64,000 nucleotides of DNA, taken from NCBI GenBank assembly GCA_024180945.1, contig JAKSGN010000010.1:496001-560000 (forward strand). The letters are read 5' to 3'. Shown here one piece after another: positions 31,888 through 42,176 of the stretch (position 1 is the first letter of the stretch; the number at the start of each line of letters is the position of its first letter). Under the pieces are notes generated by a model, which saw only the letters and a list, made by a program, of their open reading frames with translations, made no database searches and had not been told where the DNA came from. Origin of the DNA: Macrophomina tecta. Its lineage: Eukaryota > Ascomycota > Dothideomycetes > Botryosphaeriales > Botryosphaeriaceae. The position numbers were made by a program, and so were the translations under genes.

Positions 31888-32706
31888 ATGGCGATTCGGA
31901 AGATCTGGAACCATGGATGCAGCAAAGCTAAATCGAAGCTCTGCCAGGAGATCTCTCCATATGATTCTGTGAAAGGAACCACCGGCGACCTTACCGCAGC
32001 AGAGCACTTTTCGAGCTTGGGACACGGGGAGACCCAGCCAGAATTCGATAACTTCCTAGGTGATTTTGAAGATATTCATCCCGGAAAGATTATCACGAAC
32101 CCGGACATCCTTCCGGGAGAGCTATGGACGGTGAAAATCAGGGGTCAGCATGACGAGTGGAAGTATTGGAATCTTGTAAGCCACATCAATCTTCTGTTTG
32201 CTAATGCTGACAGTCTTCCTCAGGACCAGCTCCTACATGAATTCGGGCTTCCTACCCGCCAGAGGATTCGAGAAGTTCTGAATTTCACGACACCGCTTTG
32301 TGATCTTGATGATAAGACGAGGGGATTGATTGCTGCTCAGCGTCGGGTTGTGAGGGACGCACTCGAGACGTGGCGTCATCTCAAGGTATTTTCATATGCT
32401 ATACCTGTAGAATGCACATTGGGTAACAATTTTTAGGCGGACGCTGAAGAAGCGCTATCGAAGTACCTCAAGGTTGATAGGCCTGGCGATTTCGCAGCGC
32501 TTTCAGAGGAGCGCTTTCAAGAGTATGAACGCAACAAACTATGGAATTCGTGTAGCAAGGAGTCGAAGTACGCTCTAAGGTGGACTTGGAGTTATCTCCC
32601 CGGTGGGATGTTCCAGAACTATGGTTGGAGAGGCGTCCTTCGCTGTGTTGCAACGTTAGAGGCTAAGGATTTACACCTTGGCGAGCCAGACGATATCCAG
32701 TTCTAA
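31888..32706 (+). CDS. Gene X: hypothetical protein (239 aa), 3 exons
   Basis: Exons 31888-32175, 32224-32385 and 32437-32706 are all phase 0, with introns of 48 and 51 nt; the first contains GCTAATGCTGAC. Retaining intron 1 would also keep the frame open, so it is the weaker call. The C-terminal half is Trp-rich (YALRWTWSYLPGGMFQNYGW) and ends EPDDIQF. A second copy of this half is found at 34743-35224, including the last intron at the same position, which supports the model. No domain is recognised. It is followed 142 bp later by gene Y in the same orientation, the same order as in the second copy. Confidence 0.7.
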
Positions 32707-32848
32707 CTGAGATGCCATAAGCACATGCTGGTACTTGGTAGGCGTACAGGGGTTTTAGATTGGCTGTGCAGTGGTAGCCAGGATTGTGTAGATATAAAAT
32801 AACCGTAAGGTCCAGATAGCAACGATGCTGAACTACCGTGTACCTACC

Positions 32849-34034
32849 ATGCTCGCCTTTTGGTCACCATCAGAAGTCCTGGAAATTTTACAAGGAGCTA
32901 CGATTCTTCATAACCTCAGGTGAGAAACCAAACATCTGTTCAAACACCTCTACCGTGTCTTACTCATTTAAGAAGTCGTCAAACCATGGGAAAGAAAAGT
33001 CGTCTGTCAGGATTGCAAGAAGAGAAAGAGGCGTTGTCTCCATAACGTGAACAGCACCAAGAACGAAACCAGTACCAGTACGGAAGCGATATACGAAGAG
33101 CAGTCAAGGAATCTAGGAATCCACAAAAATGTCTGCATCAAGGGCACCGTCGGTACGACCTGCGACATGAGGGACGGAACAAGGGAGGCAGGGACCCTAT
33201 TCCAAACCCAGGACAGTGCCATGCCTGATGACCGTCCTTTCGGCCCCGTTCATGAGAAACATCAGCCCGGGGAGACCGGCTTCATCGCTGGCGACTACCG
33301 TTGTCTAGATTGTATCTCTGGGAAAAGTTGCTTGCGTATCAGTTGTCCCTTTTTCCAAACCCTCTCCGCAAAGATCTTTCACAGGCAAGTATAAGAGGAT
33401 CACGATATGAGTATAGCACTAACAGTTGTAGGCCTGAAAATTTCGAACTAGAAAACGAGGACCATGTCGCGCTTATGAACCTATATGCGCGTCTTTGCCG
33501 GCCGTATTCTACTAGGATTGATAAGAAGTTTGGGGAAACCGGTTTATGGCGGAACTCAGGACTCGTAAGTAAGCCAAGCTATATCTGATTCTAGGTATTA
33601 ACTTTAGCCAGCCTGAATTCTTTGATGCTATTGGGATTGTTACCCCTGGTAAAGACGAGAGGAAGGCGCTGTCCTCCGCATTGATAGATCCCCGAATCAA
33701 GGGCGGCCAGAAAATTTTGGATTTACTCGAGGGTGAATGTGTCAGACAATATTGGCTCGGGGTACGTACGTCTAAGAATGTGTTCCGTCCTTAGATGTTA
33801 ACGGTCATACAGGTCGATGCTCGCGAAGCTCTCCATCATATGCGATGGGAGGCAGGCTACCGCCGGAATCTGGAAGAAGCTGCCATGCTTGAACAATATT
33901 TTTTTAAAAACTATTGCCATGATGCATCGCGCGAGTTTTATGCGGCTGAGGAATCGTGGTGTAAGGAGGAAGGGTTGGACATCAACTGGGTATTTCGAAG
34001 AGCGGTACAAGAAGCCATTGAACGGAAGCGCTGA
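32849..34034 (+). CDS. Gene Y: Cys-cluster protein (321 aa), 5 exons
   Basis: Exons 32849-32919, 32995-33384, 33432-33564, 33612-33761 and 33813-34034 give 966 coding bases. The third exon is preceded by an intron that begins GC (AG|GCAAGT), the known minor donor; the paralogue Y' has GT there. Near residue 27 is VCQDCKKRKRRCLHN (C-x2-C-x6-C, like the first half of a Zn2Cys6 cluster). Near residue 140 is CLDCISGKSCLRISC (C-x2-C-x5-C-x4-C). The rest is helical and acidic. A zinc-binding DNA- or protein-interaction role is an inference. All junctions match those of Y' (35325-36519) in position and phase from exon 2's end onward, which is strong support. Confidence 0.72.
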
Positions 34035-34279
34035 GAGGCGCAAAGCTGTGAGGCGAATTAATGCTGTATTAATCCTCAGGTTGCTTCAGAACAAGACGCC
34101 TTGACCATAGCAGCGCCGAATGCAGTATATTGTTGTGTTTAATATTGTTGAAAGTATCAGTAATAGTCCAGGGGCCCACCGGGCTTGTCACGGCTCCCCC
34201 AGGCGAGCGGTAAGCGCTGTTCGGGCCAATCATTTATTCTGGAGCTTGTCCACGTCTTTTGCGGGGACCCATTCAGTGT

Positions 34280-35224
34280 AATCTTAAAAAAGTGAGCCTA
34301 AGCCGTAGAGAGACATGGTATAAGCAGCTCGCTTGCTCTGCCGAGGTTGTGCACGGGTTGGGCTTGCGGTGTGTCGCTCAACGGCTTTTCTGGAGTCTCA
34401 ATGTGGCACGGAGAATCGTCATTGACAGTGACCTAAACGCGAACTTCTCGATGATCGCTTTTAGATCTTGGCAACCAGGAGTTCAAGATATCAGCATGCC
34501 AAGGGACCAACAAACATGGGAGCTCGACAGGAGTCCGGAGCCCGACTTCGCTTTTTGGGCATCCTACGGGAATTTCTCCAGCTCTATTCTAAACGCATCG
34601 CTCGATATAGCTCCAGTGAAGCCCAACAGGGCCAAGCTCCATCCTTCGAGACTTTGCCTGCCGATCTGAGAAACATGATCTACGAGCACGTCCTGGTAGA
34701 ACCGGGCCTTCTCATGTACAGATATGGAGGTTTTTTCCGTCGAAGCTTCTGTTCGAACTTGGTCTTCCTACACGCGAGCTCATTCGAAAAGTGCTGGACT
34801 CCGATGCATCTCTTTTCAATCTAGACGACAAGGATAAGGTACCGACCGCTGGTGGCCGTCGGATCGTTTACGACGGGCTCGTCCATTGGCTTAATCTCAA
34901 GGTATTGCTATACGTCCATTTCCGTGTAGAGCACATTAGATACATTTTCAGGCGGATGCTGAAAAAGCTCTATCGGAGCATCTCAGAGTGCATGAGCCTG
35001 AAGATTTTGCAGCGCTTCCAGAGGGGCGCTTGCAGAAGCACGAACGCAATGAATTCTGGGGCTTGTGTAGTGATTCTTCAAAAGAAGTTCTGAGGTGGAC
35101 TTGGAGTCGTCTCCCCAATGGCAAATTCCAGAACTATGGTTGGAGGGGTGTTCTTTCTTGTGTTGCAACGTTAGACGCTAAAGATTTAGACCTGGGAAAG
35201 GCAGACGATGTTCGATTGACATGA
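34280..35224 (+). pseudogene. Chimeric pseudogene: Z fragment fused to X fragment
   Basis: 34280-34742 matches the middle of gene Z (for example TWELDRSPEPDF, SETFEILPADLRN-like and RYGGFFRR blocks) and 34743-35224 matches the C-terminal half of gene X (LLFELGLPTRELIRKVLD, RWTWSRLPNGKFQNYGW). The Z part has a 1-nt deletion near 34556 relative to Z, and the join at CGTCGAAG is out of frame. The X part keeps the final intron (ending TTTTCAG at 34951) and an intact stop. No start or complete domain remains, so expression of a full protein is unlikely. It sits exactly where gene X would be expected in the second copy of the module. Confidence 0.8.
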
Positions 35225-35324
35225 CAGGTACTTCGTATGGGTGTACAGGGTATTGGATTGGCTGTGCGGAAATTCAGGGTCACTTATATATAGATAATTG
35301 CACGGAAGACGTAGCTACACTACC

Positions 35325-36519
35325 ATGATCAACACTTCATTACCATCAGAAGACCTGGAGATTATACGTGCAGCTTATATTATCCTCACCTTTAGGGCAA
35401 ACAATCAATCACCCATCCGAGCCTCTCTACTGCCTTCAACTAATAAAGAGGCCTCTGAAACCATGCCACGGAAGCGCCCTTGTGGGAAATGTAAGCAGAG
35501 AAGACGGCGCTGCTCACACAATTCAGACAGCCCCGAGAGCGAGGCAAAATCAGAGGAATCCGCAGTTCTCAAGCACTTCTACCCCCTCGACCCCCCCAGC
35601 AGCGCTGAGGACGAACCAAGCAGCCGCGTGGAGACGAGACGCGAAGAGACACCCTTGGATCTGGTAAACCTTGAGAACATCTTCCATGGCTCCTTCCTTG
35701 ATGGAATTCTAAGCTTTCATTATGGACAGCAGTCTGATCCAGACAGCTTCCTGATTGACGAACGTTGTTCAACATGTGATTCCGGAACTAGTTGCTTGCG
35801 CACCAATTGCGCCTTTGTCTGGGCCTCCGCTGGGAGGCTCTTTCATAGGTATGTTTTAGACAAGTTTGAAGAAAGAACGACACTAATAGATAAAGGCCCC
35901 AAACTTTCAATCCGAATAATGTTGTCCATGCTGAGATCATGAAGATTTATACACGCCTTTGCCAGCCATATGCTTCTCGGGTAAAGATTTCAGGGAAAGT
36001 CAGCGAATGGTGGAACCTTAACACCGTAAGTTGGTCTAATCAGGTAGTATTTCAGGCACTGACTTTGATCAGCGTGAATTCTTTGATGCCATTGGCATTG
36101 ATGAACCTGGCGACAGCGAGAGTAAGGCACTGTCAAAGGCAGAGAAAGATCTCAGCATCCAGGGCTTCGAGGAGATCAAAATCTTACTCGAGATGGAAAC
36201 CTGTGGAAAAGATTGGCTCAAGGTATGTTTTCCTAAGATTGACCACTGCGGTCAAAATTTAACGGACATTTAGGTCGATGTTCTCGAAGCTTATTGTCAA
36301 GTGCAAGGCATTACAGGGTCTATTGAGCCTCGTCTAGAAGGTTCTACGATGCTTGAGCAATTCTTTTTTGAGTGCTGCCATGAGACGTCATATGAGTTAT
36401 GTCGACCAGAGCAATTTTGGCGTAACGCTGATGGTTGGAGCTTCAATTGGGTTATCCGAGGAACGCTAAAGGGTATCTTAGAGTCAGCACAGAGCGACGC
36501 ACAGGTTGGGAAACTCTAG
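35325..36519 (+). CDS. Gene Y': paralogue of Y (349 aa), 4 exons
   Basis: Exons 35325-35848, 35896-36025, 36073-36222 and 36274-36519 total 1050 bases. The third is 150 nt, exactly the length of the corresponding exon in Y, and the preceding intron is 47 nt in both. The first Cys motif is PCGKCKQRRRRCSHN and the second is CSTCDSGTSCLRTNC, conserved with Y while the surrounding sequence has diverged widely. This argues for metal binding under selection. The region that is intron 1 in Y is read through here. The start (MINTSLPSEDLEII) aligns with that of Y (MLAFWSPSEVLEIL). Function unknown; it lies between the chimeric pseudogene and gene Z. Confidence 0.74.
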
Positions 36520-36832
36520 TATAGTGACTACTAGAGCTCTTGGGCAGGGCACTTGGGCCATAGCAGCTGAATGGGATAATTCGTTGTGTTTTGCAACGTT
36601 GAAAAAAATTATGATGGTAATAATAATAGTCTAGGGATCCACTAGACTTGCATGGTTGTCACAGACCCACTATGGGAGTGGTAAGCGCTGATCGGACCAG
36701 TCTTATCTCCCGTGAACTGTCTGGGTCCTGTGCTTGAACACAGCTAGCGCAGAACAGGGTATATATTCCAGCGCTCGCCGTACCTTGCTTTTGTAATTAC
36801 GCTTTCCTCGCACGACTTTGTGCTCAATCGGA
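36520..36832. other. Intergenic copy shared with 34035-34279
   Basis: The AGTCTAGGGATCCACTAG...GGTAAGCGCTGATCGG stretch (36630-36700) is a diverged copy of the sequence after gene Y (34155-34235). It shows that the duplication covers the spacer as well as the genes and may include promoter elements of gene Z. Confidence 0.6.
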
Positions 36833-38503
36833 ATGGAGGACGATTTACACATGACATCACGGACGGCAAAATCACCAGACAGCAGCTACACTTCTCCTTT
36901 ATTCCTCACTGTGGGAATTCCGTCCCTTAATCAAACTATTGGACAGATACGGTTGCCATTCAGGCTCGGCAGCTGGCAATTCGAACTTCACGTGGACAAA
37001 TCCCACTTCCCAGAACTTCTTAGCCAGGTAGAAAACGGACTTCTTGGGAATATTCGCGCCCACAGCAGGTCTCTTCTTAAGCGGAAAGTCCAAGACAGGC
37101 TTCTGACGAGGATAGAGAGCTTGGACAAGAGTTTAGAGACGTACCGTCTGGTTTGGTGCGTATCCTTCAATAGGATCACGGGAGAACTCTTCAACATACG
37201 ACCGAGTGGTACCATTGGAGGCGAACTGGGGACTTCCGTCAACTTACCAGACCTTACACGGTTCTCGTGGAGCGAAATACAAGTTCTTACCCCTGTCGAG
37301 CCGGATAGATACAAGGTCACAGTTCAAGGAAACCCCTTTGAATGCTATACCCCGCGGCATGTTGGTGTCTTCTCTGAGGAGATCCATCTCTGGCGAAACA
37401 TATCTAACTCTCTGGAGTCTCATCGAATTCGCTCTCCAAAATTAAGAGGGCTGGTCGTGGCTAACCACCATGAAATGGGGATCCGCGGAATCCTTTACGA
37501 TTGGATCGAGCCTTGGTGCGAAGCGAACAGTCTTGCGGACGTTGATCTTGTTGGAATAAGCCGACACCGTAGAGAGATCTGGTACAGGCAAATTTCTGAC
37601 ACCGTTGCGGGCGTGCGCAAACTGGGCTTGCGATGCACCGAACGGGAACTTGGCTGGAGTTTCGAAGTGGCACGGAGAATCATCATCGATAAAGAACTGA
37701 ACGCGAACCTCTCAATGATCGCTTTCGGACGCTGGTGCCGGCCAGACGCTCGGGGTACCAGCATGCTATCAGACAACGAAACATGGGAACTCGACACGAG
37801 CCCGGAGCCTGACTTCACCTTCTTGAGGATGCTACGGGAGCTCCTCCAGCTCGGTTCTAAGGCGATCGCTCCATTTGACCCTCGTGCGGCTCAAAAAAGT
37901 CACGCTCCGTTCTTTGAGATTCTGCCTGCCGACCTGCGAAACATAGTCTACGAGTACGCCCTAGCAGAGCCCGGTCCTCTTTTGTGCAGGTATGGAGGTT
38001 TCTACCGTCGAAATCCACGGATGTCAAAGCTATCGACTAGCTCAACATCCAATGAAGAACCTATGGCCGCATCTGGGCTTTTCGGTACATCAAAAGGGGT
38101 TCGCCAGGAATCAATGTCTTTGTTTGCCAAAAGAAACCATTTCCACGTAGAGGCAATTGAGATCTGCACCCTCCTACGTTATCTCGGCCAATTTACCGGA
38201 TACCTTAAGAAGGTAACCATTGTGGTAATTCTGTCGGAGGATAATGATCTCTCTCGAGCCCAAGAAATAGGGATTATCGAGCTGCGGGAAAGGGCTACAA
38301 CGTTGCGATCTGTTGAAGTGCTTATTCGCAACACAGCCACACACTCATGGAATAACGAACGACTTATTCGTGCCTTTCAAGGTTTTCGAGACCTCCAGGA
38401 GTTCGAGATTAGCCCTAAAAGTTGGGGATTATCTGCAAAAGATCGAAAGGAGATAGAAGAACACATCCAACGGGAGATAGTACATTATATGAGAACTACA
38501 TAA
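36833..38503 (+). CDS. Gene Z: pseudokinase-like/F-box-like protein (556 aa)
   Basis: A single open exon starts at ATG 36833 (MEDDLHMTSRTAK). Residues ~130-330 follow the order of fungal protein-kinase-like domains (DLPTRFSW-like N-lobe entry, GILYDWIEPW, a RREIWYRQISDTV helix and a GLRC loop). At the catalytic-loop position expected to read GD..N it has CTERELGW, and where DFGG is expected it has IAFGRW, so the key Asp residues are missing. Residues ~365-395 are F-box-like (FEILPADLRNIVYEYALAEP). A leucine-rich C-terminal region with an arm like that of 43151-44851 (EEHIQREI) ends the protein. It may act as a non-catalytic ubiquitin-ligase adaptor. A truncated copy is at 34280-34742. Confidence 0.75.
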   Translation: MEDDLHMTSRTAKSPDSSYTSPLFLTVGIPSLNQTIGQIRLPFRLGSWQFELHVDKSHFPELLSQVENGLLGNIRAHSRSLLKRKVQDRLLTRIESLDKSLETYRLVWCVSFNRITGELFNIRPSGTIGGELGTSVNLPDLTRFSWSEIQVLTPVEPDRYKVTVQGNPFECYTPRHVGVFSEEIHLWRNISNSLESHRIRSPKLRGLVVANHHEMGIRGILYDWIEPWCEANSLADVDLVGISRHRREIWYRQISDTVAGVRKLGLRCTERELGWSFEVARRIIIDKELNANLSMIAFGRWCRPDARGTSMLSDNETWELDTSPEPDFTFLRMLRELLQLGSKAIAPFDPRAAQKSHAPFFEILPADLRNIVYEYALAEPGPLLCRYGGFYRRNPRMSKLSTSSTSNEEPMAASGLFGTSKGVRQESMSLFAKRNHFHVEAIEICTLLRYLGQFTGYLKKVTIVVILSEDNDLSRAQEIGIIELRERATTLRSVEVLIRNTATHSWNNERLIRAFQGFRDLQEFEISPKSWGLSAKDRKEIEEHIQREIVHYMRTT

Positions 38504-39076
38504 GTAATTATTAAAGAATAGTGTATGGTTTTCTTTGTTATTATTATTATTAGCTCCCAATGCGTGTACATATCTGTTGGAATATCACGTGTGTGTACAA
38601 TAAACTTTAGCTTAGTCACGGAAGAGGACTGATAAGAGGACTCCCCTGAGCGTCCCTCTCACGCCTCATGCCACTCATTCTCAATTGATGGTATCACCAC
38701 CAAATCCAACAATATCATAAAACTAGTAGATGTCGCGATTTCCAGCGCAGTCAAAATAATAGTAATAATAGTAGTAATAGTAATCAGACTAAAGGAGGCC
38801 CCATGCGCGCGCTAATTGGAGGCGGGTTTACTACGGGCCATAGAGCAAATCGTCATGTGAAACTTGAAGCATCTATCTGCTGGGTGATCAACCTCGTATC
38901 GCATGATAAAGCAGGCCACACAAGAGGCGGGATAGACCAGTAGGAATGTCGGAGTGTGAGACACTTGACTCTGATCATTCCGTGTTCCCCTCCCAACAGT
39001 ACTCCAACTCGTCAAACAGTCGCTATTAATACTGTCATAATACCTACCAAATCTACTCCAGTATCAAGCGCCAACA
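38504..39076. other. Intergenic, AT-rich microsatellites
   Basis: ATT/TAA triplet tracts occur at 38536-38552 and 38758-38784. No gene seen; the 67-codon minus-strand frame here has no features. Confidence 0.45.
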
Positions 39077-39900
39077 ATGAAAAACCTATCCAAACACCGC
39101 CAGCTCCGGCTTTCATTCTCTGAAAGTAAGATCCCACCTACCCTTCGCCACGTACTCTTTCAAAATTCATTGAGCAACCATTCTAATAAGCGACACTAGT
39201 GAAATACATCGGGAGGAAGGCCCCCGCCATCGAAGCAAGTAAAAGGCTCTGTCAGATACTTGAGGACGGGTCCCAAAAACATGTCGTCGACTCAGGCACG
39301 CACACGCAGGTAAGCCTTAGTCGCTACATCGGCGCTCATCGAGGGAGACCGTATCATCAGCACATACCGAGATCCCATGGTATTTATCGAAAGAGCGATG
39401 AAACAACAACAACCGACGCTCCTATGTATGGGACCGAACATCTTGCAGAGTGGCTAGGGCGGAATATGAGTACGTGACTTACTTGATCCAAGCGACATCT
39501 GTGCTAATTATGGGCAGACTGGCCAACGATTGGAAATCCTCGACACACCAGTACTGCGCTGGACCAGACGGCCAACGGCTTCCACATGTGTGATCAATAC
39601 GTTGAAGGCTATAAGCTCACCGCTGTCAAGGCTACCAGATGGTGCAGTCTGCCGCGTAGTACCGTCGTCCCAGGAGAGTATTTGCTTTCGTTTGAAAGGA
39701 ATAACTCCTGGGCTGCCAACCCATTGGATGGAGAGACGATTTTCCAATATCCTCAAGTGGGAGCAAACACAAACGTCGAATGCCATTTGGCACAGCCTGC
39801 CGACTTGCGCCCGCAAGCAATGGGATTACCTCTGAAGAAGGGAACCAAGAGAGTCCGGTTCGAATCTCCATGCGGAACAACCAAGAGGAATAAATCTTAA
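39077..39900 (+). CDS. Hypothetical protein (~233 aa), 3 exons
   Basis: Exons 39077-39125, 39200-39469 and 39518-39900 join across introns of 74 and 48 nt (GTAAGA..CTAG and GTACGT..GCTAATT..CAG), both phase 1, totalling 702 bases. The protein starts MKNLSKHRQLRLSFSEM and contains a region NTNVECHLAQPADL and a basic tail (KKGTKRVRFESPCGTTKRN). An 84-nt stretch from GTAAGC (39309) could be a further in-frame intron. No domain or signal peptide is recognised. It is one of several small genes between the two F-box-like genes. Confidence 0.62.
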
Positions 39901-39971
39901 AGATGAGTACATATTCATGTATTAAGTTGCTACTTCTACTATAGCCGCGCTATTACTACTATCGGATAGCC

Positions 39972-40451
39972 TTATGCAGATGCTGGCCTTCGAATCTCTC
40001 GCTGGGTGTCGACCTCCTCCTTTAGAATGTCGTTTTCTTGCTTCAGACTCTCAATCTGTACCCCGAGCTGATACATCTCCTGTGATTTCTGCTCAAGTTT
40101 TGTTGATGCGTCCGACCAGGCTTTGTGCCACGCGCTGATAATGATTGTCTGATGGACATAGTGTCGTTCCAGATTGAAGGACCTCTTGTACTGCTCTTGA
40201 AGCGCCTCTTGCGTCTGCGCGTGTGCTTGTATTTCCATATTGAGCATTTCGATTGCTGACTGTCCATAGTCTGGCGGAAGGAGTGAGGCCTGCTCCTGTT
40301 GCTCAGGGCTGATTAAAGTACCTGTTGAGCTAGAGTTGATATTGTAGTGTCCTGGGGTGACAAATGATCCGAAACTCTCTTCCGAAGAAAAAACGGATTC
40401 TGGGAGCTCAGAGTCGCTATGGGTGCTCGGTTTAATCTCGTTGGATCCCAT
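39972..40451 (-). CDS. Hypothetical coiled-coil protein (159 aa)
   Basis: A single exon starts at MGSNEIKPSTHSDSELPES. The first 55 residues are Ser-rich and disordered; residues ~65-150 are Gln/Glu/Lys-rich with heptads (EMLNMEIQAHAQTQEALQEQ and IESLKQENDILKEEVDTQ), indicating a coiled coil. It converges on the gene ending at 39900. Not recognised; an oligomerising nuclear or cytoskeletal adaptor is possible. Confidence 0.6.
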   Translation of the reverse strand: MGSNEIKPSTHSDSELPESVFSSEESFGSFVTPGHYNINSSSTGTLISPEQQEQASLLPPDYGQSAIEMLNMEIQAHAQTQEALQEQYKRSFNLERHYVHQTIIISAWHKAWSDASTKLEQKSQEMYQLGVQIESLKQENDILKEEVDTQREIRRPASA

Positions 40452-40759
40452 TTTTCTAACAGTTTCGTGACAAATCCGATGCTATTAGCTCGTCGTTGTT
40501 ATCGAGTGTATTCTTTGGGCGGAGGGTGGCTTCTATTTAAGAGCAATTCATGTAGCTAGCCCTTAATTTAGCAGAATGCGGAGATAGGCTGAATGGATTT
40601 CCGTGATCGCGAAACTGGGTGCTGCCCCAAATCCGCTTTTAGTCACAGCGCTTATGACAAAAACCGGAAAAGTTTTTCGAAATACGGCTTAACGCAGTAT
40701 AAAGTAGATCCAGACACCGCACAAGGAGAACACCTGTAGAATTCAAACACTTCATCAGA

Positions 40760-41569
40760 ATGCTTACCACTGAGCTGTTACTTTTCTCGCTTTTCTCGGC
40801 TGTTTCGGCCCATTCTTGGGTGGAACAGGTCTCGAAGCTTAATGCGGCGGGTAATATCACCAGGATCAGAGGATTTCCTCGAGGGAATGGTAGGCAGGCA
40901 AAACCTGTAAGTAAATTCAATTAAGTGTGTGTAGTGCCTCGTGTTCTTAACGGGACACCGAATATCGACTTCGAGGACAGCAAAATGACGTACATGTTAC
41001 CACCGGATGGCCGTGCTGAAGCAACGATATATCCCGTGGACCATATATGTAAGTCAACCCAACAAGATGCTAACCAGACAGTAGGTAGCCCAATGCTTAA
41101 AGCGGAGAGCGGAAGCCGCATTCTTTTGATGTACCAAGAAAACGGGCACGTGACTTTACCTGAGGCATCGCCGGGCAAGCTTACGTCCGGGACCGTCTGG
41201 ACATACGGGACTGCAGTCCCTTTTCTAGGAGATACATTGCTAAGTATACACGGTATGTGGAATGAAACAGGTACAGCTGGCAATCAGAGAGGCAGGTTAT
41301 TGGGCAAAGCTCCCTTAGATGATGGGAAGTGTTACCAAATCAATCGGAGCGCGGAGTCGCAAAGACGTCAAAAGCTACCTCAACGCCAACATCTAGAGGA
41401 GGAGGGAGAGAATCTCTGGTGCAGTACTTCGATCGAGCTGCCAATGGACCTCATTCCTGGTACGATTTACACAATTTATTGGGTGTGGGACTGGCCCTCG
41501 GAGGAACCCGGCGGAAAGGTAATAAAACCCCAGATCTACACGACCTGCATCGATATACAAATAGGTTAG
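40760..41569 (+). CDS. Secreted LPMO-like protein (DUF7492-like), 2 exons
   Basis: Exon 1 (40760-40889) joins exon 2 (40935-41569) across a 45-nt intron (GTAGGC..TGTAG), giving GFPRGN|VPRVLN and 254 aa. Residues 1-17 form a signal peptide (LLLFSLFSAVSA); cleavage would expose His at the mature N-terminus (HSWVEQV). The later blocks YMLPPDGRAE, YQENGHVTLPE, GTVWTYGT, CYQIN and YTIYWVWDWPSEEPGG match my memory of fungal DUF7492 proteins, which share the His-first layout of lytic polysaccharide monooxygenases. It probably acts outside the cell, perhaps with copper on polysaccharide or surface glycans. A GTAAGT further on would also splice but breaks the frame, so the upstream donor was chosen. 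Confidence 0.78.
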
Positions 41570-41765
41570 GACGAGTAGAAGAATTCTAGACCGCGGTTAT
41601 GCTACTTAAAGAAGTAAAGCTAGAGAGGCTTTGGTTAATTATCTATTGCGCGTGTTTCTAAGTTTTGGCGCCTCCTGCTTCGTTAAATATCTCTGAGCCG
41701 CTGAGGATGACTACTTTACCATAGCCAAACACCTTTTAAATATTGCAGCACTCAAAAGCAAAAGA

Positions 41766-42176
41766 ATGGTATAAGTGGTGACGAAAATCTTTCTGCGCCA
41801 TTGCTGACCACACTGTCAGGCCCCGTCTACTCATTCGTCAAAGCCTGACCCAACACTACAACGAACTGATAATCCTGGCGGCCATGTAACCCATTCATGC
41901 GAACCTGAAGGCAAAACTCCAAGCACTCCCACGCAGCCCCTCGATAAGGTTGTTCGTGATTCGCTGGCGCAGCACAAGGCACTAGAGAAGGCAATTGAGC
42001 AGGCAGAGAACAACACCGCAGAACACTATTTCGAGGAGCTCCTGCAGATGAACAAGGACTCCTTCAAAATCTTGCAGAGCTACAGAGAGGTCCTTGACCA
42101 GATCGAAAGTTTCTGTGAAGAGGCGAAGGCGGATGGGACGTTCGCTTCGTCAACCCCTTATACCAGCAAAGAATGA
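41766..42176 (+). CDS. Small coiled-coil protein (119 aa) with ATG-only first exon
   Basis: Exon 1 is just ATG (41766-41768), followed by a 51-nt intron (GTATAAG..GCTGACC..GTCAG) and exon 2 at 41820-42176. Exon 2 is open without its own early ATG, from APSTHSSKPDPTLQ to a TGA. The last 75 residues are strongly helical (SLAQHKALEKAIEQAEN, FCEEAKADGTF). The alternative is an upstream exon carrying more N-terminus, for which I see no candidate. Neighbours on both sides are small genes. Function unknown. Confidence 0.5.
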
